Origin: Nectonema munidae
Taxonomy: Eukaryota > Nematomorpha > Nectonematoida > Nectonematidae
DNA: 64,000 nt
NCBI GenBank assembly: GCA_030549495.1
Contig: JAUIRK010000819.1
Location: 424,501-488,500 of the forward strand
Direction: 5' to 3'
Position numbers and translations under genes: made by a program. The notes beneath the pieces are model-generated. The model made no database searches and was not told the DNA's origin. It was given only the letters and a program-made list of their open reading frames with translations. Positions 24,282-39,200 of this stretch are shown piece after piece (position 1 is the first letter of the stretch; each line of letters starts with the position of its first letter).

Positions 24282-27200
24282 CTGAAGCAAGAAAGGGTGT
24301 ATGTGGGCGACAGTATTTCACCAATGCGTCGATTCCATGCAAACGCAATTTTCTATGGAGAGAGGAAGGGGGGAGGAGAAACGGCCCAAAGTGGTGTTGC
24401 CTTGGATTAAGAAGAAAACGCCTAAAAGACTAGCTAGCTGGTTACGATAGTCAAAGAGGCGTGAAGTGTGTTGAAGCTACTAATTCAAAAAGGGAGGCTT
24501 TACTTTTTGATCTTCAAAAGCATTGCGATAAGAGTTTTTAATGTTTTATTCAATTTTATAGATTGGAAAAAATTGAAAGCATCTTAGATCTATCTTAATA
24601 AGAGTAGATATTATAATATGCCTACCTTGGTAATAAATGATTTTATAGGTGTACTGTGTTTCAAAGACTTCAAATATACTTAACTGAGGTTGTGAACACT
24701 TTTAACAAGGACAACACTTTTCCTTACATACGTGTTTACTTAAATTGGATTAAAGAGTTTAAAAAACCGGTTTTGCTTTTTTTGCTTCCTTTTTTGTCTT
24801 ACGATTCAAAGCTCAAGGGGGGGGGGTGATTTACTGGCCATATTTTTGGCCTTATCTGTAATGTGTTGTATAGATATTTTATTTTAGGAACTTGAGCTAG
24901 TTTAGTGTGCGATGGATTTAGTGAAGTCTGCGTGTTTCTAGGCTTGTTCTTCAGCTGAGTCAGCTTGAAATGAAAGGTGAGTTGTTGGCCTCGTGGCAGA
25001 AAAGGAAAATAGTTAAGATGCAAATACCTATGTCATGGCCAAGGAGGAGAGAAGCTCGGAGAGACTGAAATAGCTGCTGCACGTCTGCAAAGCCAAGGTT
25101 CACGCCTTGTCCAGCCAAGGGATGCACTCGATGCGCAGCGTCTCTACAAAAGAGCAAAAGGATCACGCTATGACGCTTCATTAAAAGTTAAACACATGTC
25201 GTTTTTAAAGTCCAAACACATTTCAAGAGCGCTAAGTTTTCATAGCAAAATCCTCATCACAAACACTACGACACAATAAAGAGCTTTCACAGGTGAAAAC
25301 TCAAAAATAGCATCATTACAAACATTTTAAAATTCTAATGACATTTTTTCTAAAAAATATTATGTAAAGAACTCTTAGTACCCCATATAACTTTGAAAAT
25401 AAATTAAGAAAACAAACTTATATTGAAATCAGGGTTGCAAATATCCAGGCTTTTCTCGATAAAACTACCGGCTTTGGTTTTCGTGAAAAACCCGTGGTTT
25501 TTTGGGTTTTACAGGTTAAAATTTACTGTAAAAAGATTTTCCAAAAATTAAAGTCTCAAAAATGGAAAAAAGTTTCCTACCTCAAAAATTTTTGCATTTA
25601 CCAAGAAATGCATCTTCTCTTGATAACAATTTATCATATGCCGTAAGACGCGTACTTCGTTTTAACTGTCGTTTTCTATGGACTACAACTGAACACACAC
25701 TTATTGTTTTCGATTCTTATTCACTTAATTTACCTGTAGTTTGCTGTCATGTAGTTACTTCATACATTAACCCATTTAAGACCAAGCAAAGCAGACGATA
25801 TCTAAAAAAACGCAGACGATTTATATTCAAAGTCATTGAAAAAAGCAGACGAAGATGAAATTACTTATGTTCCAAAATAGGAACATTGGTCGTAAATGGG
25901 TTAAAGAAGATTTGATGCAAGAAGGATATTTAAATCTCATATTTTTTTCAAAGTCTACATATAGAGCCTTAATAGCATCAAAATGGACGGACCTCGTTTG
26001 TGAGATATAAGGTGGAGGCGATAACTGACCTAAAGATCATTTTAACACGTTCCATTTATAAATAGAAGCAGCCTATAAGCAATATAGATGTTGAAAAAAA
26101 GAAGGAATTTCAAAATTTGTGGACAATACTCTAACCAAGTTGAGGCTATTTCCAACAAATGCGAAATAAATAGCAAACGCACAAAGTGTATGACACAGAC
26201 ATACATGAGGGATTAACATAAGAATGGGCAGGGCAATCTGATCATGTATTTTTGTTATTAGTGGAAAAAATATGTAATAATATCTGTTAGGGTCTTTGAA
26301 AAAGAAGGGAATGAACATCATGAATCGTTCCACAGGATTACAGCATATCGAAGAGAAAATGTGAGTTGATCTATGTGTGAGATACCTTTAGTGGAATCCA
26401 CCATTATTAAATAATATTTTAAAAGAACGTGTTTGTTTAAGCAGTAAATATTTTAAACTTTAAATATTGTTGATAATAATAATAGTTTATGATTTTTTGA
26501 TAAAATAATTCTCTCAAAAAATGCGAAATTAAATAGGGATTTCTTGAGAATGTAGAAAACAGAATAAAAGCTATAAACAAGAATATGAATACAAAAATCT
26601 AAAACTTATTTTTATTAAAAAAAAATAACTTTTCAAAAAAGCTAAAGCGTTATTGACTTTTTTTCAAGTTTATCTTTTCTGGAATAAAATGTTTGATACA
26701 ATTTAAAAATTACTTTCTATCTTCCTTGTCATTTTTATGTTGGAAAATAACATCCCTTTGATTCCGGTTGTTGAACTCCGCTTTGGTAAACAGAGTTTCT
26801 TGCTTGGATAATAAGCGAGAAAAAGTAAGAGGCATTCCTCAGTTTAAGTTTGAACAAATTTTCCGATAAGCATATTGTCTCCATACCATCTCTACCATAA
26901 TAACACTAGTTAGCACGAGATTTAATTAGGATAACGCGTGTTCTTGGAATGGCAGAGTTGAATTTTTCAAAATGAATGTCCTTTTTTTGCCATTCCCAGC
27001 TACTTAGATGAATGCTAAAAACTCTATGCTTTTTCCGTGAAACATTCCAATCTCTTCTAGCAAAAACATTTTACAAATAAAATTTGCATGTACTCTACTA
27101 AGTTTTTTTAATTCAGAGATAAATAAATCTGCGATTTGTTTATTTTTATCGCTGATTGGTGGAAAAAGAAGAGTGGATGTACAAAGCAAATACCAAAGAG

Positions 27201-30200
27201 TGTGTGGGGCAAGTAACGGCACTTAGAATCAACTCCTTAACACGCGTAACTCAAAAAGATAAAAAAAAAAGATTCGTACCCTGCGATGGCGATGCGGTGC
27301 CCAACAAAACGACTGGAGAACATGAAGCCGAGAGGAAAAGCGATTCTACTGTTGGCAACGATCGTAGAGATGGGAGGTGGGTACTGTCTCCCAGAGAAAG
27401 CTTAACAAGCAATCGATGTAGTTTGATAAAAAGGGAATATCATTAGAAATGCACCCTCCCTGAGACTTAGCTGAGAAAGACTCTTTGCAAAGCTCCTACT
27501 GCCATCTATCAAGTACTCCTTTAAATGAAGCAAGTAAGAGAGGGGCGTTTTCTTAATATCATTTCTTTTTAGATTGTAATCTGTGTAAAAAAAGACGCAA
27601 ATTCTCAAGCAAGGTTTCAAGAGATGTGCACAAAAATTAAAATCTACCAAAATTTTTATTGAGAGAATAAGTTCTTTCTTATATAATATCACAAAAAGAT
27701 AATCAAATATCAAACAACTCCTTACACTCCAACTTCAAACACAACTTTCTTGAGAATTATGACAGCCTCAAAACCAGTAACTGCGTATACAAAAAAATTT
27801 GCATTGGTTGCATTGCAACATACATAGACAAGACCGACATACCGCTCCAAAATCGAATCGAAGAACACCAAAACATCGTCTCAAGGCATAAACAGAATCT
27901 CCATAACAATATGCTGCTTCAACACCTATTAACTTATCCCGCACATTCTTTCGACTTCGAAAATACAAAAATCAATTCATAGCGTATACACGCGGCAAAC
28001 TTTTTTTAAAAAAAAAGTATTGATTTAAATACACAAGAAAATCTTGGTATATTAGTTGGCTGACGAGGCAACGGAGAGACAAAAAATATGCAGAAAAAGC
28101 TTGCCACACTACTTGTGGATGTTGAAAATTTTACAAGTCATCATACAAGTAGAAATTTAAAATGCTTATTGAGAATGATGTTTTTAGCTAACAGATAAAA
28201 TTTCAAGTAAATCAAAGTTTTTATTAACGTAGTCTACAATAACCGTCCTAATTAAAGTTTCCTAAAGTTATTTTGAAAACAAGAAAAAATAAAATTCTCA
28301 CCTATATATACAAAAAAAAGTACCCCTTACTTATGTATATGTCTATCTATAGACGATCATTCTAAAACATCATTTTTCAAAGTTTAATAAAAACTTTATT
28401 TTTCTTCCGATTTGCTTGCAATTTTATGAGTTAGCTAAAAACATCAATCTCAATTAGCTTGTCAAATGTCAGTTTGTCGGATGACTGGTAAGATAATTTT
28501 TTTGATGAAAAATTTTCAATATTCTTATTTGTTGCCTCTCAGTTGGCCTGCCAGCCAACTAATATATAATTGTATATAGTAATATGTAATTAATTATAGT
28601 GAATAAAAATACGAGAAGTTTCACAGGTCTCTTCATCTTTTGAACGATTTTCATTGCGAAAGGTACATATGAATTTCAATGTTCAGTTTTTTTACATATA
28701 CAGCTTGCGGTTTTGAAAGCTTAGTTGAGCATAGTAAGAAAATTACATTTTATAGACTCTTTTTTGAATAAAGAGAATTTTTATCATGTGAAGTTTAAAA
28801 ATACTTCTCTTTTATTAAAGTTTACAATCATATTTTAAATATATGACATATATATTATATATAAAAGCAAGAAACGCCATATTCACTTTCTTTTTACGCT
28901 TTGCTCATCCTACCCACCCACCCGGAAATCTAGATAATATACTTACTCATCTCATAACCTGAATTCTAAAAGGATCTGGGTTTGCCTTCAGGCACCTTTT
29001 ATAATTTCTAACCTTTTATAATATTCACTTTCTTTTTACGCTCTGCTCATCCTACCCACCCACCCGGAAATCCGGATAATATACTTACTCATCTCATAAC
29101 CTGATTTCTGAAAGGATCTGGGTTTGTCTTCTGGCACCTTTTATAATTTATGTTGAATAAAGCAATTACCGCCTCTAGACAGAGTCATCTCCCCACTTTA
29201 AAGTTTTCAAGAAAAAAAGTTTCGTATCTTATTTAAAAATTGTTAATAAAGTTACTTAATGACCCTACAAATAACCAATATCAAATAATTGTGCCGGTTT
29301 TTTACCCTGGTTTTCTTCCTCTGAAGAATTCAAAGGTTTTTACGGTTAGGTAGTGCTCTAGCGACGCGATTCTACGTGGTTAGTAATCAAGCTATCACTA
29401 GACAATAAGTTTGTTTCCCAAATTGGGAGCGTTCGCGTTAGGATTGTATCGTTCTCTCAGTTGTATTTATATATTGTCACATAAATTCTTGTAAAATACT
29501 ATATATAATAGAGCTATTCTTTTGTAACAAGGGCCGATTGGTGTTTAGTGGGGTGGAAAGTCCAGTTAGACTTGGACTCAGCATTCCGGGCGGGCCCCGA
29601 TATCCGAAAGGATGGGTGCGAACGTCACAAAACAACTTAATTAATTAATTAATCAAATAATTGAGTGATTTTTTTCCAAGTAAACTAAATATCAAAAAAA
29701 CTTTTTTAAAACTGCAATAATGAGTTTAGAGTGTATACTATTATATTGCTAATATATTTAGAACAGCAAGTAAATTATATATTTGCGCTCAATTTCTTCG
29801 ATGTCACGATCATCAACACCAAGAATGGAAGTTATTCAGACTTTATTGGCAATTTTATTTTATCAGACGAGGAACTAAAGAGCACGATGGACTAACTCAT
29901 TCGTATCCAGATGCAACGAAGTGATTCGCTTGCGCCGGTTTATAGATCACCCAAACTAAAAAAGTAATGCTTTGAATAATGCAATAGCGTACTAACCTGT
30001 ATTGCAGAGGGAGAACGCATCTTGCATGTTGGATAGGACTTTCTGAAGAGTGGGCGAAACTTCATCCTCACCCCACTTAAATAGAAACAGGCGTGTTTCC
30101 GCAGAAATATTTTTTATTGTCTATGAATGGTGTTTTCAAAATGAAAACATTTTAAAATGTATTCTTTCGTAATTTGATTTGTAAACTGTATATAATTTGA

Positions 30201-33200
30201 AGAAACCTTCTTTATTTTATAATATAAATATTATTTACTTCAAAAGGTTAGAATAACCGAGACATCATCTAGCGCAGTAGTTCATATTTCGAGCGCAGTA
30301 GTTTTTCTGTTATGTATGCGAAAGAAGGGATATAAAACTAAAAGACACATCTTATATTCAACTTGATATGAATATAAATAAATTAAAATATTATGTATTT
30401 GAAAGAGATGACATGAAATCAAAAAAGACAGATTAATCGTAACTTCATGTGAGCTTGGGGTATTCGAAAATCAATTCTAAGGTTATGTATTTTGTGAGAT
30501 ACTTATTGAATGCTGGCTAAATTCATCGAGTGGTAAGGTCATCGATGTGTGAATTCATCGACAATTATTACATGCACACAAATATACACATATAGTTAAA
30601 AATTATTCTTTGATAAATTGAAAAATAGAAAGAATATTTAAATTTTCAAAAACCAGTTTTTTGATTTGATCAGGCAATGTATTTCGATTGTATTGACCCG
30701 CTTGTAAAATTAGTTTAAAATTCTTTTCTTTTTTTTTGAAGTTGAAATAAAATCATAGCAAATGTTTACTCCTTTTTCTGCTCCATCGTTGACAGCTGAT
30801 AAACTATCAATGATGTCTTTCCCTTTTAAAATGCTGGTTTTTTTATCCAATTACTGTTTCAAATATAAAACTCTATCGATGTTCATTAAAGCAAATCAGA
30901 TTCAATCAAAAAAAAAATATCTTTGAATTTTTTTATAAACGACTTTTAATCTTACTATTTGCGTATTTTTTTCTTTATGACTTTCAATAACTGAGAACTG
31001 AGTATTTTATAGAAGTTTCTAAATCTGAAATAAATAAGCTAGTTGGAACAAGTTCTTGAGTTACAAAAAATGTCTGGATATAGAATTTAAAGAAGATTTA
31101 GCACATACGGAATCAATTTCAATATATTTGATAAAAATATTTATTATTTCAAAATCATTATATCGAGATGAAGAAAGTGTAGGTACTTTAAAAAACCATG
31201 TGACATAAAACAAAAATCTGGTTTTTGTCCTCCACCAAAAAAATTTTCTGTCAATTTATTTGATATTTGTTTATTTAGCATATTAATTTTGAAACAATAT
31301 AAAAGTTTTGACATCTATCTAGCTTTGTGTAAAGCTCTAGGTTTCTTAAATTGAGAAAATGTGCATTTTTTCCTTGATCGCCAAGTTCTTGATAATTGCT
31401 TAAATTTCATTTCATAACAAAAATTTAAAATTTATGTTTTTTTTAATAGTTTTTGATCAAAATCCGTGAAAGATAAATCTTAAGTTTTTAAATTTAGAGC
31501 GTTCCAAACACTTATCAAAATTATTTTGCCCATATTTATGACGACAAGTAAAGCATAATAATGGCTTGTTTAACTTGTTTTGAAGAGCCACAAATATTCC
31601 AATGTTTAATATCAGTATTAGAAGGAGTCGATTCAAAAAGCATATTAGTTTTACACTTGCATTCATCTTATAGATTTAAACAAGCTTCATCATTCATTTC
31701 TCCAACCGGTGTTAAAACTCTTTTTTTTGAGCTCCAAAAATTTAATCCCATCTGATTCCTGAAATGAGAACAGAAAGTTTACCTTCTTGATCAGAACTAT
31801 GGAGTATATTAATCAGTTTGCTATCTCAATGTGATATATCTGGAGGTAGATTTTGTTAGCGATTATGTTACCCTTAAAAATCGACTGCGTTGTGCATAAA
31901 TTAAACTTAAATTTATAGCATTTGGATCCCCTCCACATTCTGAAATAATTGTTTTTAGGGTTATTGAGATGGATGTTGTTCATAATATATTTCTTGAATT
32001 TGAATGAACTAATGCATTCGACTTTAAAATATCATGAAGAACAAATAGAGTTGTACCGGATTTTATTTCCTTTAATATAAGTTTTCCTCTCCGTTTTCCG
32101 TTTCATCATCTTTCATTAGTAAGATGTATTTCTTTTGCACATATTTTTATTTCACTCATCTTTTTAAATCTAATAATTTATAACTTTTTTCTAGTATTTT
32201 ATCTTCGCAACTATATGATGCTGTTCTATCAGTCATCATTCTCTATTTTCCATTAAATACAATATTTTATTTCCAAAATTACATTGTCAATAAAAGCTTA
32301 ATTTTGAAATGATTTTTTTATTGTTGCTTCTTACAATTTTAGATTCAATACGAAAACTTTATATTTTTTCACATATTTTGAAATCAGAATTTAAATCCAC
32401 ATTAGCTTTCCTATAATTTTTTAAATTTCTTACACAAATTTGAAGCTTTTCTAGTTTTAAATTCTTACTTGTCTTCACTTCTCAAATTGTAGGTTTTGGC
32501 CATAAAACATAACAAAATTTGTTCATATGTTGAAAGCAGAACACAAGTGATTAACTTTGAAGTTGATCGCGAATTTCTTATTTTTATTGGAATAAATAAA
32601 ACGAGAAAATTTTTTAAATTAAAAAAATGCTCTTAAAATAATGTATTAAAACAAAAATATCCATGTGCTTAAAGTAAAAATCAATACTTTTACTGAAAAT
32701 TTTGTGTTTTGCCTTACTGACCAGTTGCTATGTTAAACAAAAGTTCATTTTTTAAACACATTTATTTATTTATAAGGAACAACAGATTCACTCTAACACA
32801 CAAATAAAGGCATACACACTAGAGCAGGGACCGGGAACCTTTTTGACTAAAATAGCCCAAAAAACACATATTTTAAAATCTAATCCTCTGAGAGCTATAA
32901 ATATTTTTAAATACTGATTACAACTAAATGGAAAAAGAAGACCAAGAATTTTATACTATAATAAGACTCTGAATTTATTTTAAACAACATTGTTTTGTCG
33001 AAGTTATAAATAAGCAAAGTCTGCATCATCATCAGCTTTATTTGTGTCATCGTGATTCGCAATGATGACGAAATTAAGAGAGTGTAGAATTGGCAAGAAG
33101 GACATGCATTATCGCAATACTTCCCTTTATCCTGAATGCCACCTGATTTATCTGAGAGCCAGATGCAGTCATCAAAAGAGCCATGTCTGGCTCGCGAGCC

Positions 33201-36200
33201 ATAGGTTCCCGACCTCTGCACTAGAGGATCAGACTAGAGATTTTTATTTTATAACTAAAGGACTAGAGATTTTTTATATCTTACATAATCATTTATAATT
33301 CAAGCACTTTTATACGAAATATAGAAGTCGGTGTGTAGCGAAAAATCAATAAATACAGCGATCGCATTCATGGACACGTTTCAACAAGTGTATTACTTTT
33401 TATGGCCTCTAGGCAGTCGTAATAGAAGATAGAAGATTATAGTGTTAATAACCCAATAACGTAGTATTCAATTGGGTTATACGTTTGATACAAGTAGAAA
33501 TATATTATATATAAGAATGTTCCTCATGAACTAATTATTTAAAATATTTTTGATTATTTTAACGCCATCTAGATAATCTAAAAATTTAATAAATTTTTTA
33601 CAACTAGATTTAATTTATATATAAACACTTTATAAATTTCATCAAATATTTATTTATATGCATGAACTTTGGTTAATTTTTTGTGAGTCTATTAGGTAAG
33701 TGATCAAAAAATGAACTTTTATAGATTATTATTTATTTGTGCGTAGAAAGCGGGTATAAAATTTCCAACTGGAGTTTTTTGCTAATTTGTGGTCCCCCAT
33801 GCTATAAATTTTTAGTTGATCTTGCAAGGATTATTAATAGGAAATCTTTGTAAATGAACAAAGTCTGTTTTAAATAAATCTTTAAAAAAGTTTTTTAGAA
33901 CACAGGTTACGAAACTTAATTTATGATAAAAATAGATCTACAAAAAATGGATCATCATAGAAGGAATATCAAAATTACATACTGTAAAAGTATAAAAGAA
34001 ATCACGTAGAGCCTTGCTTGCCTTTCCTCATATAGATATCATGTTTTCATATTTTTTGTGAAAACGTATGATGTAATGCCTAATATATGATGAAAATAGG
34101 GAAAGAATAAGAGCAGAGGCAAGCAATTCAATTTTTGCCCATACTCTTCATATAAGCAATTTATCTTATCCCCTGGAACTTCCATCAAATATATGAGTGA
34201 ATACAGTTTCTTATAATCCTGGCCCAATCAAAATATGTTTGCCTCCTGTACTTGGACTCGGGCAAAGGGACTGTACAATACTAGCTCTATGGGAGTATAT
34301 TAGACATTTCTTAGCTTATATAAATATTCATTCACAGGAAATTCTTTCCTTACATTTTCACCACAGACTACGCTTTCTGCTTAACATAAGTTGAAAAAGA
34401 CTCATAGAATCAAAATATCCTTTTTAATCAAAATTGGGGGAACTGGGATAAGTTAGTAGAAACAAAGTTTCACTTTACCCGAGTTTTACGGGAAATCTGT
34501 GTGTGAACTAAAGAGTCCACACTGAAAAATGTTAAATAACGCCAAAATTTAGAGCTGCGTATGTAGACATTGAAGAAGTTTAAAAAAAGTTTAAGTTGTT
34601 TTTTGAGTTATTTATTTTAGAATTCATATTTAAAACAATCTAATGAATAGCCAAGCTGAAAAATATTATTCTTCACGTTTTTTATCCTTGATTTAAGATA
34701 ACAAATCGATAACGTGTATGAGCAAGTATAAGGAACCCCTTGATTTTTGCGGCTTCATTTCTGAAATCAAATTGTAAAACAAATTAAATAGGAAATATTT
34801 TGTATAATTGCCGGTCAATGCATTAAACTTCCTTAGAATAAACAACACTTCACACGTTGTCTAAAAGGGAAATGCGCGAGTAAAATATACAAAGTATATG
34901 GGACTAAAACAAAAATATCAAGACTTTGAGGAATCTTTGAAATATTGATAACATCATTAAATTATTTTATAGTAATAAATCATTATGGAATAAAAATATT
35001 TATTAAAGATCTGGAATTTTTTACAATTTAACTCCTTATATACAGGGGACGTATCTAGAGCAAATCTTCTGTGCGTGCGTGAAAAACATCCCACCCGGGC
35101 CTAACTCCCTCTAGACTCTAGACAAATCAGCCAGAAGCCGAGACAAAAGACAAATAGATACCAAGGCTTCGTTCAGCGCATCCACAAACTGCGCGTCGGA
35201 AAGAGAAAGGAGTTTGCGCGCCTTGTCAGAAGTCACGTGCCAATTAATACAACTCGTTCTGTTGTCGATGGGCAGGATGCCGATGGGGCCTGTTTCCGTG
35301 AATCTTTGCCACGCCGTCTCATTCGTCGATGCCTGAAGAAAAATAAGCGCGATGATTTCAAGATCCGTGTTTTTCAGATACAAGTATCCCTTCTTCAAAG
35401 AGACCCCATATATCGCATGTGCTCAATTCTACAAAGTTGCCTTTCTTAACAATTATTATTTATCCCAAGCCAAATTTAGTTTCACTAGATATCACAAAGC
35501 TCTTTGGGATCCACTCAAATTTTTGTTCACTGAATGTAACAACGCTTAGAATTTGGGGAATGACGAACTTATAAGGCATTTTTCTTTTATAACATCAATT
35601 TATATATGTGTATGGGAATACTAGTCAAAATGTCAACGTATTCACCAATATTATAATGATAACATAGGCAATAAATTTGCGTCTAAACTTGTTGAACAAA
35701 AAATAGAGATACATAAAGTTTTTAACACATAAAATATTATGCGCTACCCACAAATTGTATGTCTCTTAGAGATGGGTGATGCAATCGATATAAGCTTGAA
35801 CAGGTGAGACCTTAGCCTCTATTAAAGCAATGCTCGATACTACTAGATCTTCAAATCGAGGTTAAAAACGAATCCAGGTAAGCAACACAAAAAACTTGAT
35901 CTATAATTTAACTGTGCTTGTAAAGGTAGCTAGCTATACCACTAAAAACTTAAATAAAAATTTATTGTAAAGATATATGTATATTTGTGAAGGATTTCAT
36001 TGAGTTAAATATGGCTGATTTATGCGTTAAAATCACAGAATGTTTGTACTCATGTTCGATATTTGTGTGTTAACTAAAAAAGAATAAGAACCTCGGTGAG
36101 AAGGGCAGTCGAGACAATGCATGTTTGGTCGTATTCGAAGTCGATGACAGGACAAGTGAGAGCCGAGCGAACTCGAGAGTTGAAGCCGTCACATCCGATC

Positions 36201-39200
36201 TGGAAAGAAGAAGCAAGTTGCATTATCAAATTCGACAACATCTATCGTAAATTCACCAACCATAGCAGGACAATGGCTCTCTTAAAAAACAGGCCCTTGC
36301 AAAAAAATTGATTTGAGGGATGAATTACTAGGGTAGTGTATCGGTACTCCTTCACCAACGCGTACTGCTAGAATTGTTTGTTGCATTTGAGAAAGAAAAA
36401 TTTTATAGTTGTAGGTATGGCATCTAAGGGAATAAAAATTTCCCATTGTTGGACAAGGGATAGTCACGATACGGAATAGAACAAAGACCCTCCGGGTCGA
36501 GGTACTAAGGTCACAATACAAGGCCATCTAAGAAAACAGAAATAATGAACCCTAAAAAGGAATTACTATTATAGACCGGGGATAAAAAGAACTATTGGTT
36601 GCCAAAATGAAAAGACGAATTTCCGGAAAAGTGTTGAAATGACATTTCATAAATGTAAAGCCTTTTTCAAAGTTGTTTTGGCTTTGCATACTGTCTTCTT
36701 TTTACTCTAAGAATGCACAAAAATGCCTGTGTTTTTTATGTCTTTTGGTTCATAATTTGCATTGTTATATTATACACATCATTTACTATTCACTAAAAAA
36801 AAGTAAAAAAATTTTACAGGAGAAGAAAAATTCTTACGAAACACTTGCAAAAAGAGAAGTATAAATACTAAGATGAGCATAAATCGCATCAGAGATGCAA
36901 AAATGCAGTGCAAGTGCCTAGATCGAATCGAGCTATTGTGATAAGACGCCAATAAAAAAATTACAATGATTCGGAGTGACTTAGTCAGTAACTCAATTAG
37001 TTCCTCTTAGTTACTTTTAAATCAAGTTAGCTCTTCACTATCCCAATTATAAAATACGATCAGTACTTATTTTAATAATAATTTTTTGGTCAACTTTTGC
37101 AACAGGTTCGGAAGTGAAATTGTTTCAAAGCTAAACTTCAGCTCTAGGGTTTCGACTTTAGAAAAAAGTTTTCAAACAGTGATGCGGAACGATCCTTTGT
37201 CTGAATATGTTGTCCCATCATATTTTTCTATGTGTTGGGATATAAAGAAAACAAAAAGATCTAAAAAGTCTAGAAGTTGTTAAATGCTGTGAAAAATATT
37301 GCCTTTCGCCCATTAGTTGAATCGTTATCAATTAACTCCAAATTTTCTCCTATACTTTGTATCCAATCAAATAATTAAACTACATGTTGTTTAGCAGGTT
37401 TTTATAATTTCTCATTTTTAGTTCAACTTTGTGAGTTAGAAAGCGAACTTTAGGCTTCCCAATAATTGCCATATAATTTTTTTTGAGAGCACTTTAATTG
37501 CAAAGTCCATTAGACGTATCACGAATAATGGTTCAATTTTATCTTTACTATCTAAAAAATTCTAGATATTATACTCTTTTTTATACTGTACTTTTCTTCT
37601 TCTGTTGAATACTTCATAGCACGCTCTAACACGAAAAACTTTCTTACTATGACATTGAGACACTAGTCTTTTTTTACAAAATTACTTATAAAACCATTAA
37701 TAATAGCTACAGTAGCATTAAATGAAACACTAAATCTAATAGATGCAGCAACAGAATTGTAAATATTGAGAGTTTATATTTCAATTATTTGGAATTCTTG
37801 CGTTGACTATTTAACATTACCATGAATGAAATCATGAGTTTCAATAGTTTTTTTTATATTATAAACTTCAACACAATCAATACTTGAATAGTCGTAAGCA
37901 AATGATGTTTAATGCGTTCTATAGTTTAATTGGCATTGTGGTGTCTAAGGGGTAGTCGTGAAGAGTGAACGAGAAAGACTTTCCATTTTTCTCTTCGAGC
38001 TTTGATCGAAAGTCCCTTTTAGGTATCCTTAAACTATATTCACATTCACAAACACAATGATCATCACAACATTTGTTACATAAAAATATTGTGCAAAAAT
38101 CAATATCAAAAAGTTAATCGCATTTAGAATTCGGCTCATATTTTGTGACTGTCTGCTTTACCTCTTGAGGTTTCTCAAATTATAGACCAATCATTATTGA
38201 ATCTTTGTTCTATAGCTTTTTGAGTGCAAACAACTGGATCCTTAAATTCACTGTTTGAATGTGACCACGTTAGTACGTTTTCAAATCCTACTTTTTCAAA
38301 TATTTCTTTCATATTTACCTTAAGTTGATTTTTTTGTCCAAGAGATGATTTTCTTTCAGATAGTAATTGTTGCAAAGAGTGACGTAAAGTTAGAAACTCT
38401 CAGTTAGCAAGAATTGTTTAGAATCTCCAGGATATTGAGAAAGTTTAGAAGTCAAACAATTTCTCGGAACAAAATCAGCCATTTTTATACGAATAAATAA
38501 AAATCATAATAATTTCTTTAACCATATAGTATTCTTAAAACAAGACTGTAACTTTTATAAAATGAGATATCTCAGTAGCAGTGGCGGATCCAAGGAGAAG
38601 GGGGAGAGGGAGGGGGGGGGCTCATGGGCCTGGCCCCCTTATGAAAAATGGCTTCGAAAATTACCCTTACTAATGTATACCCTTACATGAAAATAAATTT
38701 TTGCAATTTATTCATGGCGAAATAATGTTAAAAATATGAAAACATAGGTAATTAGTGATTCTAAAAGACTTAATACAGCTGTTGTATTCTCTGAAGACTT
38801 TTAGCAAAATTGCAAAAAATTTTAATTGATTTCGCCCCCCCCCCCCCCTATAAGAAATTTCTGGATCCGCCACTGCTCAGTAGGTAAGACAACTTTTCTA
38901 AAATTTCATTGTACATCAAATTTTATTACATAAGGAAAATGACATACTGTAACAAAAATTGAATGTTGATTAGTATAACATTTGAGACCCAAGCATGACA
39001 TCACGGTTTCCAATTATAGAAGAACATAACTGTCCTTTCGATCAAATAAAAAGTGAATAGATGAGATTACTAAAAATTGATAGGACTAATTCCCATGTTC
39101 TCTTTGTTAAAGGAAAGTATAAAAAAGCTACCAAAAGATTCGATGTCAAAACATTTCCATTTTGTAAGAAGATTCGTGGAAGATCTTGATGACAACCTCC

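Noticed and set aside
23957-24290. Alternative minus-strand frames over COQ6 exon 11
   Set aside because: Other frames of the same DNA; only the frame with [11 protein letters not shown] matches the family.
27156-27446. Plus-strand frame of 96 codons
   Set aside because: Antisense of COQ6 exon 9.
36096-36311. Plus-strand frame with [10 protein letters not shown] and [10 protein letters not shown] that looked like a COQ6 exon
   Set aside because: It is the antisense of true exon 6 (36,092-36,199). The segment it seemed to match is supplied by exons 3 and 4 at 41.3-41.5 kb on the minus strand.
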